Positions 33,780 to 42,232 of a DNA stretch of 64,000 nucleotides are shown here, one piece after another (the first letter of the stretch is position 1; every line of letters begins with the position of its first letter). Origin of the DNA: Belliella buryatensis (GTDB lineage: Bacteria > Bacteroidota > Bacteroidia > Cytophagales > Cyclobacteriaceae); NCBI RefSeq assembly GCF_900188245.1, contig NZ_FZOK01000012.1, forward strand, positions 62,001-126,000. Direction: 5' to 3'. The notes beneath the pieces were generated by a model. The model searched no databases and had not been told where the DNA came from. It saw only the letters and a program-made list of their open reading frames with translations. A program made the translations under genes and the position numbers.

Positions 33780-36215
33780 TTACCAGATTTTTGCTTTTAG
33801 ACCACGCTTATAGGCCAAATAATTGGTCGTCAATGTGGTGAATATGACTACTGAAATGCTGCTGATTGGCATCAGAATGGCACAGAAAACTGGACTAACT
33901 AATCCCTGCACCGCAAAGAATACCCCGACGGTATTATATGTGAAGCTCAGCCCAAAGCTAGCTTTGATGATCTTTCGACTTATCTTGGCAAACTGTAAGA
34001 AGCTAGGGAGCTTGGTCATCACTTCAGCATCCATGATCGCATCAGAAGCAGGTGAAAAATTGGTGATTTTATCCGTAATTGCCACCCCTACTTGACTGGC
34101 TCTCAATGCCCCCGCGTCATTCAACCCATCCCCTATCATCAAGGTAGTCAAGCCTCGCTTATTCAATTTTTCAATGTAGGTTAACTTATCGCTTGGGCTT
34201 TGATTGAAATTCATCAAGACATCATTACCAAAAATTCTCTTGAGATTAGCTCTTTCATGATCTTGATCTCCAGAAAGGAAATGAACGCCCTTTCCCATTT
34301 TTATTTCAGCTACTACGCGATCGATATCCTTTCTCAATCCACTCTGAATAAAGAAGTGACCAATCACTACCCCCTCTACCGCAAAAAAGACTACATTTCC
34401 TCCTTCTCTTTCTACTAAAACTTGAGAATTCACGAAATCTGCTGACCCCAACCTGACTTCTTGGTTTTTATAAATCCCAAGGAGACCTTGACCTGAAAAT
34501 TCCTTCACTTCGTCAATGACAACTGCCTTGACACCATCAAGCCAAGCATTGATTCTATTACTTAAAGCATGGGTAGATTGATTGACTAGCGCTTTGATGA
34601 TGGATTTTGATTCGGGAGATAAGTCCTCACCTGTATAAGTTACCTTTGCCTGAGAAGGAGCAGTCAGCGTCCCTGTTTTATCAAATATGACAGTATCTAC
34701 CTGCGCCATTTTCTCTATGACATGGGCATTTTTCAAATAGAACTTCCCTTGCCCAAAAACACGCAATGTGTTCCCAAGCGTAAATGGCGTAGACATGGCT
34801 AAGGCGCATGGACAAGTGATGATCAAGACCGAAGTGAATGATAAAACTGCCAAGGATAACTGCCCCTGATACGCCCAGAAAGTGAATGCCGTAAGCGCAA
34901 TAAAGATCACCGTAAATGTGAATTTACCCGAGATGCTAGTTGCTAATGACTCTAAACTATTCGTCTTTTCCTTTTCAAAAGAGTCACTATTCCATAAATC
35001 AGTCAGATAACCTTGAGAAGGTGATTTTTGTACGGCTAAGGTCAAAGCATTCCCTTTTTGCCTTCCGCCAGCATAGATCAACTCTCCTTTCTTCTTGACT
35101 ACGGGGATTTCCTCACCAGTCACAAAGCTGTAATCTATATAAGCATCGCCCTCTAGGAGAATACTATCGGCAGGAATTAACTCTTCATTTCTGACTTTGA
35201 TGATATCTCCCACATTCAATTTGATCAGTGGAATCACTTCCTCTTCATCCTTGACCAACTTGGTCACTGCGACAGGGAAATAAGACCGATAATCTCTATC
35301 AAAAGAAAGTGTGTCGTAGGTTTTTTGCTGATAATATTTCCCAATCAATAAGAAAAATAACAATCCCCCCAAGGTATCCATATAACCTTCATTGAGTAGG
35401 AAAAAAATATCATAAAGACTATAAAAGAATAAAGTAATAATACCTATAGCAATAGGCACATCCATATTGACAGCTTTATTTCTGATCGATAGCCATGCTG
35501 ATCTATAATAGTCGGTAGCAGCATAAAAAAATACAGGCAAAGCAAGTAACACATTAAGGTAATTAAAGGTCTTTTTGAAACCATTACCGAGGAGTTCTGC
35601 TTCTGCAAAATATTCTGGCAAGCTGAATAGCATCATATTACCAAAACAAAATCCTGCTACTGCAAGCTTAATGATTAACTTCTTATCCGTAACCTTTACT
35701 TTTTTCTTCTCAACATCAGCTAGATTGATGGTGGGTTCATAGCCTATTTTGGAAAGTAATAGCACAACCTCTTTTAGGCTGATTTGACTTTGTTGAAACT
35801 TGACTTGAACTTTTTTCTTAATGAAATCTACTCTTCCAGAAATGATACCTGGATTGAGCTTGTGTAAGTTCTCGAGGAGCCAAATACAAGAAGCACAATG
35901 AATCATTGGAATCGTAAAAGTGATATGTGATTCTTGTTCATTTTGAAAATCTAAAAGCTTTTTGATGACATCTTTGTCATCTAGATAGTCAAATCGATTA
36001 TCCTTTCGAGAAGCTGTTTTTTGTGTAAGTCCAGGCTGATCGGCAATATCGTAATAGGTACAAAGATCATTTTCATTCAAAACTTCATATACCAGCTTGC
36101 AGCCAGTACAGCAAAAGTCTTTTTGATCGAAATGAAGGATTTCGTCCTGACAGGCTTCGCCACAGTGAAAGCAAGTAGCGGTAGCTTTGGAGCTATGAAT
36201 GATACTTTTTGACAT
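33780..36215 (-). CDS. ccoI: CcoI/FixI copper-transporting P1B-type ATPase
   Basis: The 811-residue inner-membrane ATPase exports copper for cbb3 oxidase assembly. An N-terminal cysteine-rich metal domain ('CFHCGEACQ...CCTGC', about 16-40) precedes an HMA-like domain with 'IHCASCIWLLENL'. The membrane CPC motif appears in 'IITCPCALAMSTP', the phosphorylated Asp in 'FDKTGTLT', and the hinge in 'GDGLNDAGAL'. The extra N-terminal cysteines are typical of FixI/CopA2-type pumps. It follows the Usp-like gene by 56 bases. Confidence 0.95.
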   Translation of the reverse strand: MSKSIIHSSKATATCFHCGEACQDEILHFDQKDFCCTGCKLVYEVLNENDLCTYYDIADQPGLTQKTASRKDNRFDYLDDKDVIKKLLDFQNEQESHITFTIPMIHCASCIWLLENLHKLNPGIISGRVDFIKKKVQVKFQQSQISLKEVVLLLSKIGYEPTINLADVEKKKVKVTDKKLIIKLAVAGFCFGNMMLFSLPEYFAEAELLGNGFKKTFNYLNVLLALPVFFYAATDYYRSAWLSIRNKAVNMDVPIAIGIITLFFYSLYDIFFLLNEGYMDTLGGLLFFLLIGKYYQQKTYDTLSFDRDYRSYFPVAVTKLVKDEEEVIPLIKLNVGDIIKVRNEELIPADSILLEGDAYIDYSFVTGEEIPVVKKKGELIYAGGRQKGNALTLAVQKSPSQGYLTDLWNSDSFEKEKTNSLESLATSISGKFTFTVIFIALTAFTFWAYQGQLSLAVLSFTSVLIITCPCALAMSTPFTLGNTLRVFGQGKFYLKNAHVIEKMAQVDTVIFDKTGTLTAPSQAKVTYTGEDLSPESKSIIKALVNQSTHALSNRINAWLDGVKAVVIDEVKEFSGQGLLGIYKNQEVRLGSADFVNSQVLVEREGGNVVFFAVEGVVIGHFFIQSGLRKDIDRVVAEIKMGKGVHFLSGDQDHERANLKRIFGNDVLMNFNQSPSDKLTYIEKLNKRGLTTLMIGDGLNDAGALRASQVGVAITDKITNFSPASDAIMDAEVMTKLPSFLQFAKISRKIIKASFGLSFTYNTVGVFFAVQGLVSPVFCAILMPISSISVVIFTTLTTNYLAYKRGLKAKIW

Positions 36216-36271
36216 ATTGCTGGGATCTCTAAAATAAGAATTTGATGGAAGGAATCATATTTTGTGATCGA

Positions 36272-36907
36272 TTAATAAGACAAATAAAAAGATAACCTAT
36301 TGTACCAAATCCCTCCTTTATAGAAGTGAAATAGTACTTTTGCCAAATCTGCCTGATACTCTTTTGTAGTCACTAAAAGGGTACATTGATGCTTAACTGC
36401 ATAGGACCAGAAGTCGCCAATCCTTGTGAAATTAAACTTGATAAAGGAGGTCTCGAAGGTACTATTGCTTACTAGTTGTATGAGTTCTTGTTCTTCACGC
36501 TGTTTGGATTTGGGAATAAAAGAAGGTGAAATGATAGTTGCTTTACTTTGCTTGATATTATCTTGAAATAAAGTGATAAAATTTCTAATCAATCCAGCCG
36601 AAGCTGGAGTACCATCGTAATGAAAAAGTAAATGTTCTGCTGACAGCTCTTCATCATAAAGTAGCACAGGAATAGGGCATGGATTCTCTTCTAACCCTCT
36701 AGGAATCTCCATCCCATGTAGCCAATCCAGAACTTCTGGCAGGTGGGCTGTCATTAGTGTAGGACTACTTTCAGGGCTGCAATTTATCGATTGGGCTACT
36801 AAAATCTGATTTTGCGTGAAATTTCCTGGAAGCCTCCCACAATAATGCTTGGTGATGATCTCTTCTGGAATGCTCGTCTTCACTCCCTGTTGTACTTTCC
36901 CCTGCAT
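36272..36907 (-). CDS. Uncharacterised protein, weakly universal-stress-protein-like
   Basis: The 211-residue soluble protein has no signal peptide. I do not recognise it with confidence. 'HLLFHYDGTPASAGLIRNFITLF' resembles the first nucleotide-binding region of universal stress proteins, and alternating strands and helices continue to 'CTLLVTTKE', but the G-x2-G-x9-G signature is missing. Usp genes are frequent next to cbb3 operons. As the apparent first gene of the cco cluster it stands directly behind the FNR-like site at 36975-37004. Confidence 0.72.
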   Translation of the reverse strand: MQGKVQQGVKTSIPEEIITKHYCGRLPGNFTQNQILVAQSINCSPESSPTLMTAHLPEVLDWLHGMEIPRGLEENPCPIPVLLYDEELSAEHLLFHYDGTPASAGLIRNFITLFQDNIKQSKATIISPSFIPKSKQREEQELIQLVSNSTFETSFIKFNFTRIGDFWSYAVKHQCTLLVTTKEYQADLAKVLFHFYKGGIWYNRLSFYLSY

Positions 36908-36930
36908 AGCTTTACTACTTATTTAGATTA

Positions 36931-36938
36931 CAAAGCTA
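36931..36938 (-). promoter_or_regulatory. Candidate -7 element of the cco operon
   Basis: Read on the minus strand this is TAGCTTTG, a full match to TAnnTTTG. No TTTG stands 19 bases upstream, so the promoter looks weak on its own and may need an activator at the dyad next to it. Confidence 0.45.
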
Positions 36939-36974
36939 GCTGAGGCAAAGTCTCAATTTGGTGACATTAAAAAG

Positions 36975-37004
36975 GCTAGAATATGATATTAATCATATTT
37001 TAGC
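36975..37004. promoter_or_regulatory. FNR/CRP-type dyad upstream of the cco operon
   Basis: The dyad core AATATGAT-ATTA-ATCATATT (36980-36999) is perfect and contains TGAT-N4-ATCA, the centre of FNR and CRP sites. Outer bases extend the symmetry to 13 with one G-T mismatch. Its centre is about 65 bases upstream of the start point predicted from the TAGCTTTG element, a spacing typical of class I activation (inference). Confidence 0.6.
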
Positions 37005-37137
37005 TTATTGTAATCAGAAAATTTAAAAGTAAACAAACAGATTTTTATGATCATTTATTATTAAATGTAAAAAATACACTAATTTTAAACCACATCAATT
37101 TCGCTTACAGTAAAACTAAAAAACCAACAGACAAACA

Positions 37138-38145
37138 ATGAAACAATCATTTTATTCCTATGCAGTTCTTGCGCTGATGATCGCTTTACCTATCAGTACA
37201 CAAGCCCAAGATTTCCAATTCGATAATCCCATAGCTGAACAAAGAGCTGATCCTTGGGTATATAAGAATGATGATGGAACCTATTTCTTTATTGCGACAG
37301 TACCAGCGTACGACCGAATTGTACTACGAAAAGCAAAAACTATAAACGGATTAAAGCAAGCCGAAGAAAAAGAAGTTTGGACCAAACACGAAAAAGGTGT
37401 AATGGGACATCATATTTGGGCACCAGAATTACATAAGATTAACGACAAATGGTACATCTATTTTGCTGCAGGTGAAGCTGAAGATATTTGGAATATTAGA
37501 ATGTGGGTTTTATCAAATGAATCAGACGACCCAATGGAAGGAACATGGAAAGAGGAAGGTCAAGTCATTACAAAAATTGATTCATTTTCTCTCGACGCAA
37601 CGGTATTTGAACATAAGAATAAATTGTACATGATTTGGGCTCAAAATGTACGAGGCGGGGAGCATGGCACTGCATTGGTCATGTCCGAGATGGCTTCTCC
37701 TACTACTCTAACAGGTCCTGAAATCATTTTGACCGAGCCAGAGTTTGGGTGGGAAAGAGTAAAATACAACGTAAATGAAGGACCTGCTGTAATTAAGAAA
37801 AATGGAAAAATATTTGTCTCATATTCCGCAAGTGCAACAAACGAGAATTATTGTTTAGGACTATTATGGATTGATGAAGACAAAGATTTGATGAATCTGT
37901 CCAATTGGAACAAATCTCCTGGACCAGTATTTTATACTAATGAAGAATTAGAAAGATTCGGACCAGGTCATAATTCGTTTACACTTGCTGAGGATAACGA
38001 AACAGTTATCATGATCTATCATGCAAGAGATTATAAAGAAATCCAAGGTCATGAACTTTCAGACCCCAATCGTGCTACAAGAGCTCGAGCTATCAAATGG
38101 ACTCCGAGCGGTTTTCCTGATTTCAGACAAAAAGAAAGAGACTAA
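37138..38145 (+). CDS. Secreted glycoside hydrolase family 43 enzyme
   Basis: The 335-residue protein has a signal peptide (residues 1 to about 24, ending AQA). Its five-bladed propeller carries the GH43 catalytic set: Asp38 in 'RADPWV' (base), Asp153 in 'FSLDATVF' (pKa modulator) and Glu214 in 'NEGPAVIK' (acid). 'HHIWAPELHKINDKWYIYFAA' is a strong family signature. It probably cuts arabinan or arabinose/xylose side chains; the exact linkage is not predictable. It lacks a type IX secretion tail and has no SusC/SusD neighbours, so it is not in a classic polysaccharide utilisation locus. Confidence 0.92.
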   Translation: MKQSFYSYAVLALMIALPISTQAQDFQFDNPIAEQRADPWVYKNDDGTYFFIATVPAYDRIVLRKAKTINGLKQAEEKEVWTKHEKGVMGHHIWAPELHKINDKWYIYFAAGEAEDIWNIRMWVLSNESDDPMEGTWKEEGQVITKIDSFSLDATVFEHKNKLYMIWAQNVRGGEHGTALVMSEMASPTTLTGPEIILTEPEFGWERVKYNVNEGPAVIKKNGKIFVSYSASATNENYCLGLLWIDEDKDLMNLSNWNKSPGPVFYTNEELERFGPGHNSFTLAEDNETVIMIYHARDYKEIQGHELSDPNRATRARAIKWTPSGFPDFRQKERD

Positions 38146-38673
38146 ATCAAAATAACTATCAGGTCTCGAAGTACTATCAACTAGTTACCACGTGAATAAG
38201 ATTAAATTCCAATATTTTAACCTAATCTCTAAAAATTCAATTTTTACTTTATAAAAGCTTATAAAGTAAAACACCCATAAAAAAAGACCACCCGAAACGG
38301 GTGGTCCTTTAATAAATCTACAGGTTAGGGATTTTTTAATAATACGCTGTAGTATTTATATTATATGTGTTTTTTACTTCTTTTAAAATTCCAGACTCTC
38401 TACCTAGTAAATATAACGTTTTTTCGGCTATTTTATAAAGAAAAGTATTTCCTTTATAACGGATAAGCAATGAGATCCTTGTACTTACGAGCTTTTAATT
38501 CACGAAAGGCTTGTTATGCAAAATATACTGAAGGTGATCATATATTATCCCCAAGAGTAGTGATTTTTTACCTGACACTCTTATGTTTTTCAAGACATTA
38601 CAATAAAATTGAAATTATAAATATGTAAGTAAAGATAAAATTTTAAGTCTAAAACTATAAAAAGCTTAACTCA
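38146..38673. other. 528-base non-coding gap
   Basis: Apart from the hairpin at 38286-38306 I see no gene, tRNA, repeat array or clear promoter. The sequence is A+T-rich with no frame of useful length. It separates the plus-strand GH43 gene from the convergent end of the large outer-membrane protein gene, where a promoter is not expected. Confidence 0.6.
38286..38310 (+). terminator. Terminator-like hairpin after the GH43 gene
   Basis: GACCACCCG (38286-38294), loop AAA, CGGGTGGTC (38298-38306) form a very stable 9-base stem followed by CTTT; an A-run lies on the 5' side. It is 140 bases after the GH43 stop, leaving a long 3' untranslated region. Confidence 0.72.
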
Positions 38674-41600
38674 TTAGAACAATGCAGTTACTTGCATGCG
38701 CCCAACATGAACCAGACGACCTAGACCTTGAGAGTTCCTTCCCTCGTATACCAGATTCATTTGAAGACCTTCTCCGATTTTCTGCAGCCAATTAAAAGTC
38801 CATGTCAAATTATTACCTACATTCAAAGCTTGAAGCATTTCATATCCAGTTGGAGAATTCGCCTGTCCATTATAATCAATCCGAGTATATTTTAAATTAG
38901 CATTTAAAGTAGTTTTAATCGCTTTGGCATATCGGAACTCTAAACCCAGCTGATTGAGTAAGGCTTTCTCTTCAAATTCCTGATTTGCAATATTGACCTT
39001 GTCTGTATATTGATACATGAAAGTAGCTCGGAAAATACTGCTAGGCTGCCATGAAAGTTCAGGACCTAAAGCATATTGTTCAATGTTATAATTTCTGTTT
39101 TCTAAGAAATCTGAAGCTGCAATTCTATTTCCTGCCATCAATAAAAACCTCAAATTCAAAGTTGGATTAAAATTGAAACGAGTATTCAGCCTCCAGTCTT
39201 TTTGAACTAAATCGTCAAAACCACCAGCGAGCAACTGTTTATTTTGGCTATCAAAAACAGATAAATCAAATCCGTATTTAGGCGAAGCTCTATTGAAGAA
39301 AAAAGAGCTTCTAATCACTTGTCTCACAGAGATCAAGTCTTCTTCTGCAAAACCTCCAACAAATGGATTGATCCTTTCCCAAAATTCATTCGATGTGATC
39401 TTTTTCTCAATACTCAAACTTGTCGTATTTGAAAACTTTTGAAGAAAAACCCTCAATCCTTTTTCTTTTCTCCAGGTGTCAGGAAATTTGGCATTGAGCC
39501 TGTAATTGAATATAGTGGAGTAGGCTTGGATAAAATCTGTAGTTGGCACAAAAACCTTGATGAAGTTTTTTTCCTCGGGATTGACAGCGATATAAAATTC
39601 ATTCAATTGCTGTACACCATCTCCATTATCATCTCTCCAAGCATGAGTCCCCTCCCCTGTAGGCACTGGGAGAAAGACAAATTCTCTTCTAAACTCCCTT
39701 CCATTCCCTAAAGCATAAGACAGCTCGTTACGAACATTCCCATCAAAAAGATTACTCAGATAGTCAACCTTCCCCAATACTGTGCTCTCGACATCTTGTG
39801 CCAATCTAACAAATCGAAGTTCCCTATATGTGAATGTTCCCTTGAAGTCATGATTTCCAAAACGTCTTCGCAAACCATAATTCATGGCGAAAGCCTCAGT
39901 ATCTGCCACCAACTGTCCCGCTACTGGAAACTTATCTTCTCGCCAACTCACATCCGCAAAAAAGGAATAAGGTAATGTGTCGTTGGATTTGATATAAAGC
40001 ATCTGTTCTAAAAAATTCATAGCGGTACTTACTACAGAATCTGTTTCACTATTTCTGACTGCATTCCTATCTATCATCAATCTATACCCAGGAACAAGGT
40101 ATTTACTTTTATAGCTTACATCACCCGTATAGCGTAGCCAATCAGAGTTAAGGTTCCGTATATCACTATTGAGCTTGAAGAATTCATTTTTGATAAAGAT
40201 ACGCTTACCCACTATTTGATTGAATGTAGCTAATTGCTGGGTGCCCGCTAGAATTTCACCCCTATTTCTTAAGTTGAATCTAAAAGAAAAAGTCTGATCT
40301 GCATCCTTGCTTAACGAAACCTGTGTATTGAAAATCCTCTCATTTGCAGAAGTCTGTAAATCCTCTTGTGTCAAACTCCAATCCCTATCAAATTCTATGT
40401 ATCTCAATCGATCGATGAAACTAAAATTAGCAGAGTTGTATTCAAATTCCGTAAGGGCATTGAACTTGTATCCTTTTGCTTTTTGAAAAGTCCTATCTTC
40501 TGATAACACTCCGGATTTTATTGCAAAACCACTATTGTCTTCATTGTCTAATTGGGAAAACAAGTTATCATCGGTATTAGAAAAGGCGAATTCAGTATAC
40601 GCTTGCTCGTGGGTACTTAATTTGATCCTTGTACCCGCAGTAAGCATTTGCCTTTTGTTCGGAGCAGGCAGTTGTGACAATATAGAAAATCTCCCCTGAG
40701 GCACACCGTTAATTCTAGGTACATATTCATAAACAGGACCATTCGCTAATTGCTGAGAGCGGACATAATCTCCATTTCCTTGTCCTACTTCAGAGAAACC
40801 AACTGCAAAAAAAGCTTCCTCAGGATTAGTTGAGTATTCGAAAAAAACTACTGGCAAACCCCTATCATCAAATGATGCCAACCTTCTATAAAGAATTCTA
40901 TTTGGATCAAATGCAATAGAATCTACACGAGGTACTGAAGCCGCTTCAAGATTATCCCCAACTGAAGCTAACAAACTTTTTTCTGCATCAGAAAACTCAA
41001 AAAATAAAGGTCTATTTCTATTATCTTGTTCTCTGTAAAAGTTCATGTAGAAAGAAACACTTTCTGTTTCTTGGATATGGTTAGCAGTAAGAATGGACCT
41101 AGAATAATTTCGCTCAGCATACTCAAAGTCTATCCTTACCCTTGAGTATTGGGTAATCAGCACATTGGGTGTGAATGTGATTTCTCCTTGATTGTAATCG
41201 ATTACATAATCATAATTAAATCCGCGTTGTAATTGCTTTCCATCAAGGAATACTCTCTCTGAGTTAGCCATGATTATAACAAATCGCTCGTTTTGGGGGC
41301 CAGGAATTCTGTATGGGCCTAAGGTTCCCTCAAAAATCTCCAACTGAATGGAAGCAAATTTCCCTTTTGCTACAGAGGCCGCTGCTTGAGTTGATGCTTT
41401 CCATTTATCCCCTATTTGGTAGTTTGTAGTAAATTGTGCGCCCTGTACATTTTTATAATATCTCAAGAATTCAGATTTTCTTTGCCTCAAAACGACATCT
41501 CCCGCAGCCAAATTGAATTTGTCATTATAAATTTCCACCAAAACGTTATCAAAATCTTGTAGTTGCTGGGTATTTCCTTCGGGTTGAAATGGCACATTTT

Positions 41601-42147
41601 GATCTGTAATACTTGCTCTGATATTAAGATTTTCAGACAATTCCCCTGACATCTGCAAATTCAATGAAGAGTTGACAAAGACATTCTGAGTATTCCCAAA
41701 TGACACTCCCCTTGTCAAATTCCCTGACTTATATAGATTGGTAGAAGGAAAAAGCTCCTCCCGGAAATCAAAAGCAGGAATAGCTTGTACCCTATTATCT
41801 CTAAACATTGCCATGGAATCATAATCTTGCATTAATGTCCTCCTTGCTACTGTCTGATGCAAGCTGTAAGGAAATGTCTGATAACAAACCTTTAGTGAAT
41901 CAATTCCTAAATCCTGATTGAGATCGACTTTGATCGTACCAGAATTGAGACTGTACTTGAAGGTATAGGTTTGATTATTCCTATCTTGAATTTTAATAGT
42001 CTCTTCTATTACAGAAAGTGAATCTAATAAAGTCCAGCTTTTAAGTTGTTCTACCGGAAACCATTTACATTTCTCTTCTTGAGCGTAAACCCAAGTCGAT
42101 GAAAATATGATTATCCCCAGCAGTAAAAATCTTCTCAAAGCAAACAT
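38674..42147 (-). CDS. Very large putative outer-membrane beta-barrel protein
   Basis: The 1157-residue protein has a signal peptide (residues 1 to about 22, ending VYAQ). After a short globular part, 'GNLTRGVSFGNTQNVFVNSSLNLQMSGEL' starts a long chain of amphipathic beta strands to the C terminus (ending 'HVGRMQVTALF', Phe-terminal), as in large Bacteroidota outer-membrane barrels. 'DDNGDGVQQLNEF' (about residue 830) resembles a calcium-binding EF-hand loop. No TonB box, plug or catalytic motif is seen. Some strand patterns recall SprA-type proteins but the length is half of SprA's, so I leave it unnamed. It lies 85 bases downstream of the histidine kinase gene and may be co-transcribed. Confidence 0.85.
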   Translation of the reverse strand: MFALRRFLLLGIIIFSSTWVYAQEEKCKWFPVEQLKSWTLLDSLSVIEETIKIQDRNNQTYTFKYSLNSGTIKVDLNQDLGIDSLKVCYQTFPYSLHQTVARRTLMQDYDSMAMFRDNRVQAIPAFDFREELFPSTNLYKSGNLTRGVSFGNTQNVFVNSSLNLQMSGELSENLNIRASITDQNVPFQPEGNTQQLQDFDNVLVEIYNDKFNLAAGDVVLRQRKSEFLRYYKNVQGAQFTTNYQIGDKWKASTQAAASVAKGKFASIQLEIFEGTLGPYRIPGPQNERFVIIMANSERVFLDGKQLQRGFNYDYVIDYNQGEITFTPNVLITQYSRVRIDFEYAERNYSRSILTANHIQETESVSFYMNFYREQDNRNRPLFFEFSDAEKSLLASVGDNLEAASVPRVDSIAFDPNRILYRRLASFDDRGLPVVFFEYSTNPEEAFFAVGFSEVGQGNGDYVRSQQLANGPVYEYVPRINGVPQGRFSILSQLPAPNKRQMLTAGTRIKLSTHEQAYTEFAFSNTDDNLFSQLDNEDNSGFAIKSGVLSEDRTFQKAKGYKFNALTEFEYNSANFSFIDRLRYIEFDRDWSLTQEDLQTSANERIFNTQVSLSKDADQTFSFRFNLRNRGEILAGTQQLATFNQIVGKRIFIKNEFFKLNSDIRNLNSDWLRYTGDVSYKSKYLVPGYRLMIDRNAVRNSETDSVVSTAMNFLEQMLYIKSNDTLPYSFFADVSWREDKFPVAGQLVADTEAFAMNYGLRRRFGNHDFKGTFTYRELRFVRLAQDVESTVLGKVDYLSNLFDGNVRNELSYALGNGREFRREFVFLPVPTGEGTHAWRDDNGDGVQQLNEFYIAVNPEEKNFIKVFVPTTDFIQAYSTIFNYRLNAKFPDTWRKEKGLRVFLQKFSNTTSLSIEKKITSNEFWERINPFVGGFAEEDLISVRQVIRSSFFFNRASPKYGFDLSVFDSQNKQLLAGGFDDLVQKDWRLNTRFNFNPTLNLRFLLMAGNRIAASDFLENRNYNIEQYALGPELSWQPSSIFRATFMYQYTDKVNIANQEFEEKALLNQLGLEFRYAKAIKTTLNANLKYTRIDYNGQANSPTGYEMLQALNVGNNLTWTFNWLQKIGEGLQMNLVYEGRNSQGLGRLVHVGRMQVTALF

Positions 42148-42232
42148 TTATTGATTAATCTGTTTACTAAGGTAATATTTTAGACGATAAAATAGTGTTA
42201 CTTTTTCAGGTAGATAAATGAACTAAGTATGG

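Noticed and set aside
36215-36271. Second FNR-like site directly before ccoI (TTGAT...ATCAT near 36241-36260)
   Set aside because: The half-sites are six or more bases apart instead of four, so the geometry does not fit an FNR/CRP dimer.
37138-38145. GH43 gene as part of a carbohydrate operon
   Set aside because: Neighbours are the cbb3 operon and a convergent barrel gene after a 528-base gap; no transporter, regulator or other glycosidase is near.
42148-42232. Terminator between the kinase and the large barrel gene
   Set aside because: An imperfect A+T-rich stem can be drawn (GTAA...TTAC) but it has several mismatches and no clear T-run on the minus strand.
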